Shown here piece by piece: positions 5,729-5,765 of a stretch of DNA of 5,765 nucleotides. The notes under the pieces were generated by a model that was given only the letters and a program-made list of their open reading frames with translations, ran no database searches and was not told the origin of the DNA. Origin of the DNA: Prolixibacteraceae bacterium (GTDB lineage Bacteria > Bacteroidota > Bacteroidia > Bacteroidales > Prolixibacteraceae); the NCBI GenBank assembly GCA_018399395.1, contig JAGYOI010000098.1:1-5765 (forward strand), written 5' to 3'. The translations under genes were made by a program, and so were the position numbers. The stretch's first letter is position 1. Every line of letters starts with the position of its first letter.

Positions 5729-5765
5729 AAATTTTAAAGCAGAAAAACGTTTAATTCATCATACA

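Noticed and set aside
1..5765. CRISPR arrays, tRNA or rRNA genes, insertion sequences, attachment sites
   Set aside because: No regularly spaced long direct repeats, cloverleaf-like sequences, transposase frames or terminal inverted repeats were seen.

Overview
The window looks like chromosomal DNA from a member of the Bacteroidota, probably a free-living or gliding-type lineage (Marinilabiliales or Cytophagia-like; the exact group cannot be read from the sequence). The evidence is two proteins with the CHU_C type C-terminal sorting domain of the type IX secretion system (T9SS), a PorP/SprF outer-membrane protein, AT-rich spacers and mostly weak Shine-Dalgarno sequences.

Layout. Positions 2-1669 (+) hold the 3' part of a large repeat-built surface protein ending in a T9SS type B sorting domain. 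It is followed 13 bp later by a PorP/SprF family gene (1683-2636, +); such pairs are a common substrate-plus-partner arrangement. Convergent to them, with the stop codons sharing TTAA, is a sigma-54-dependent response regulator (2633-3979, -) with intact receiver, AAA+ and Fis-type HTH domains. At the right is a second secreted CHU_C protein with a PKD-like domain (4295-5632, -), and its AT-rich upstream region runs to the end of the window.

The most interesting part is the 315-bp spacer at 3980-4294, which has no credible protein gene. It carries a near-ideal sigma-54 promoter on the + strand (TTGGCAC-N5-TTGCA, 4124-4140). About 125 bp downstream of it is a strong Rho-independent terminator oriented for the same strand (4264-4296). 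Between them lies a noncoding stretch with a perfect 9-bp long-range stem enclosing a purine-rich loop. Upstream of the promoter, at enhancer distance, are repeated CCAAAA-type motifs at 17-20 bp spacing, and close to the regulator start is a perfect 8-bp inverted repeat. I read this as a gene for a small RNA of about 145 nt, transcribed by sigma-54 RNA polymerase and most likely activated by the divergently encoded response regulator. The arrangement is analogous to LuxO-Qrr in Vibrio or GlrR-GlmY in enterobacteria, but lies in a T9SS surface-protein neighbourhood of a Bacteroidota genome.

Working model (inference): an unlinked sensor kinase phosphorylates the regulator at Asp57. The regulator binds the upstream repeats and drives the small RNA, which then acts post-transcriptionally. 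Possible targets include surface or secreted protein mRNAs, but no target can be established from this window.
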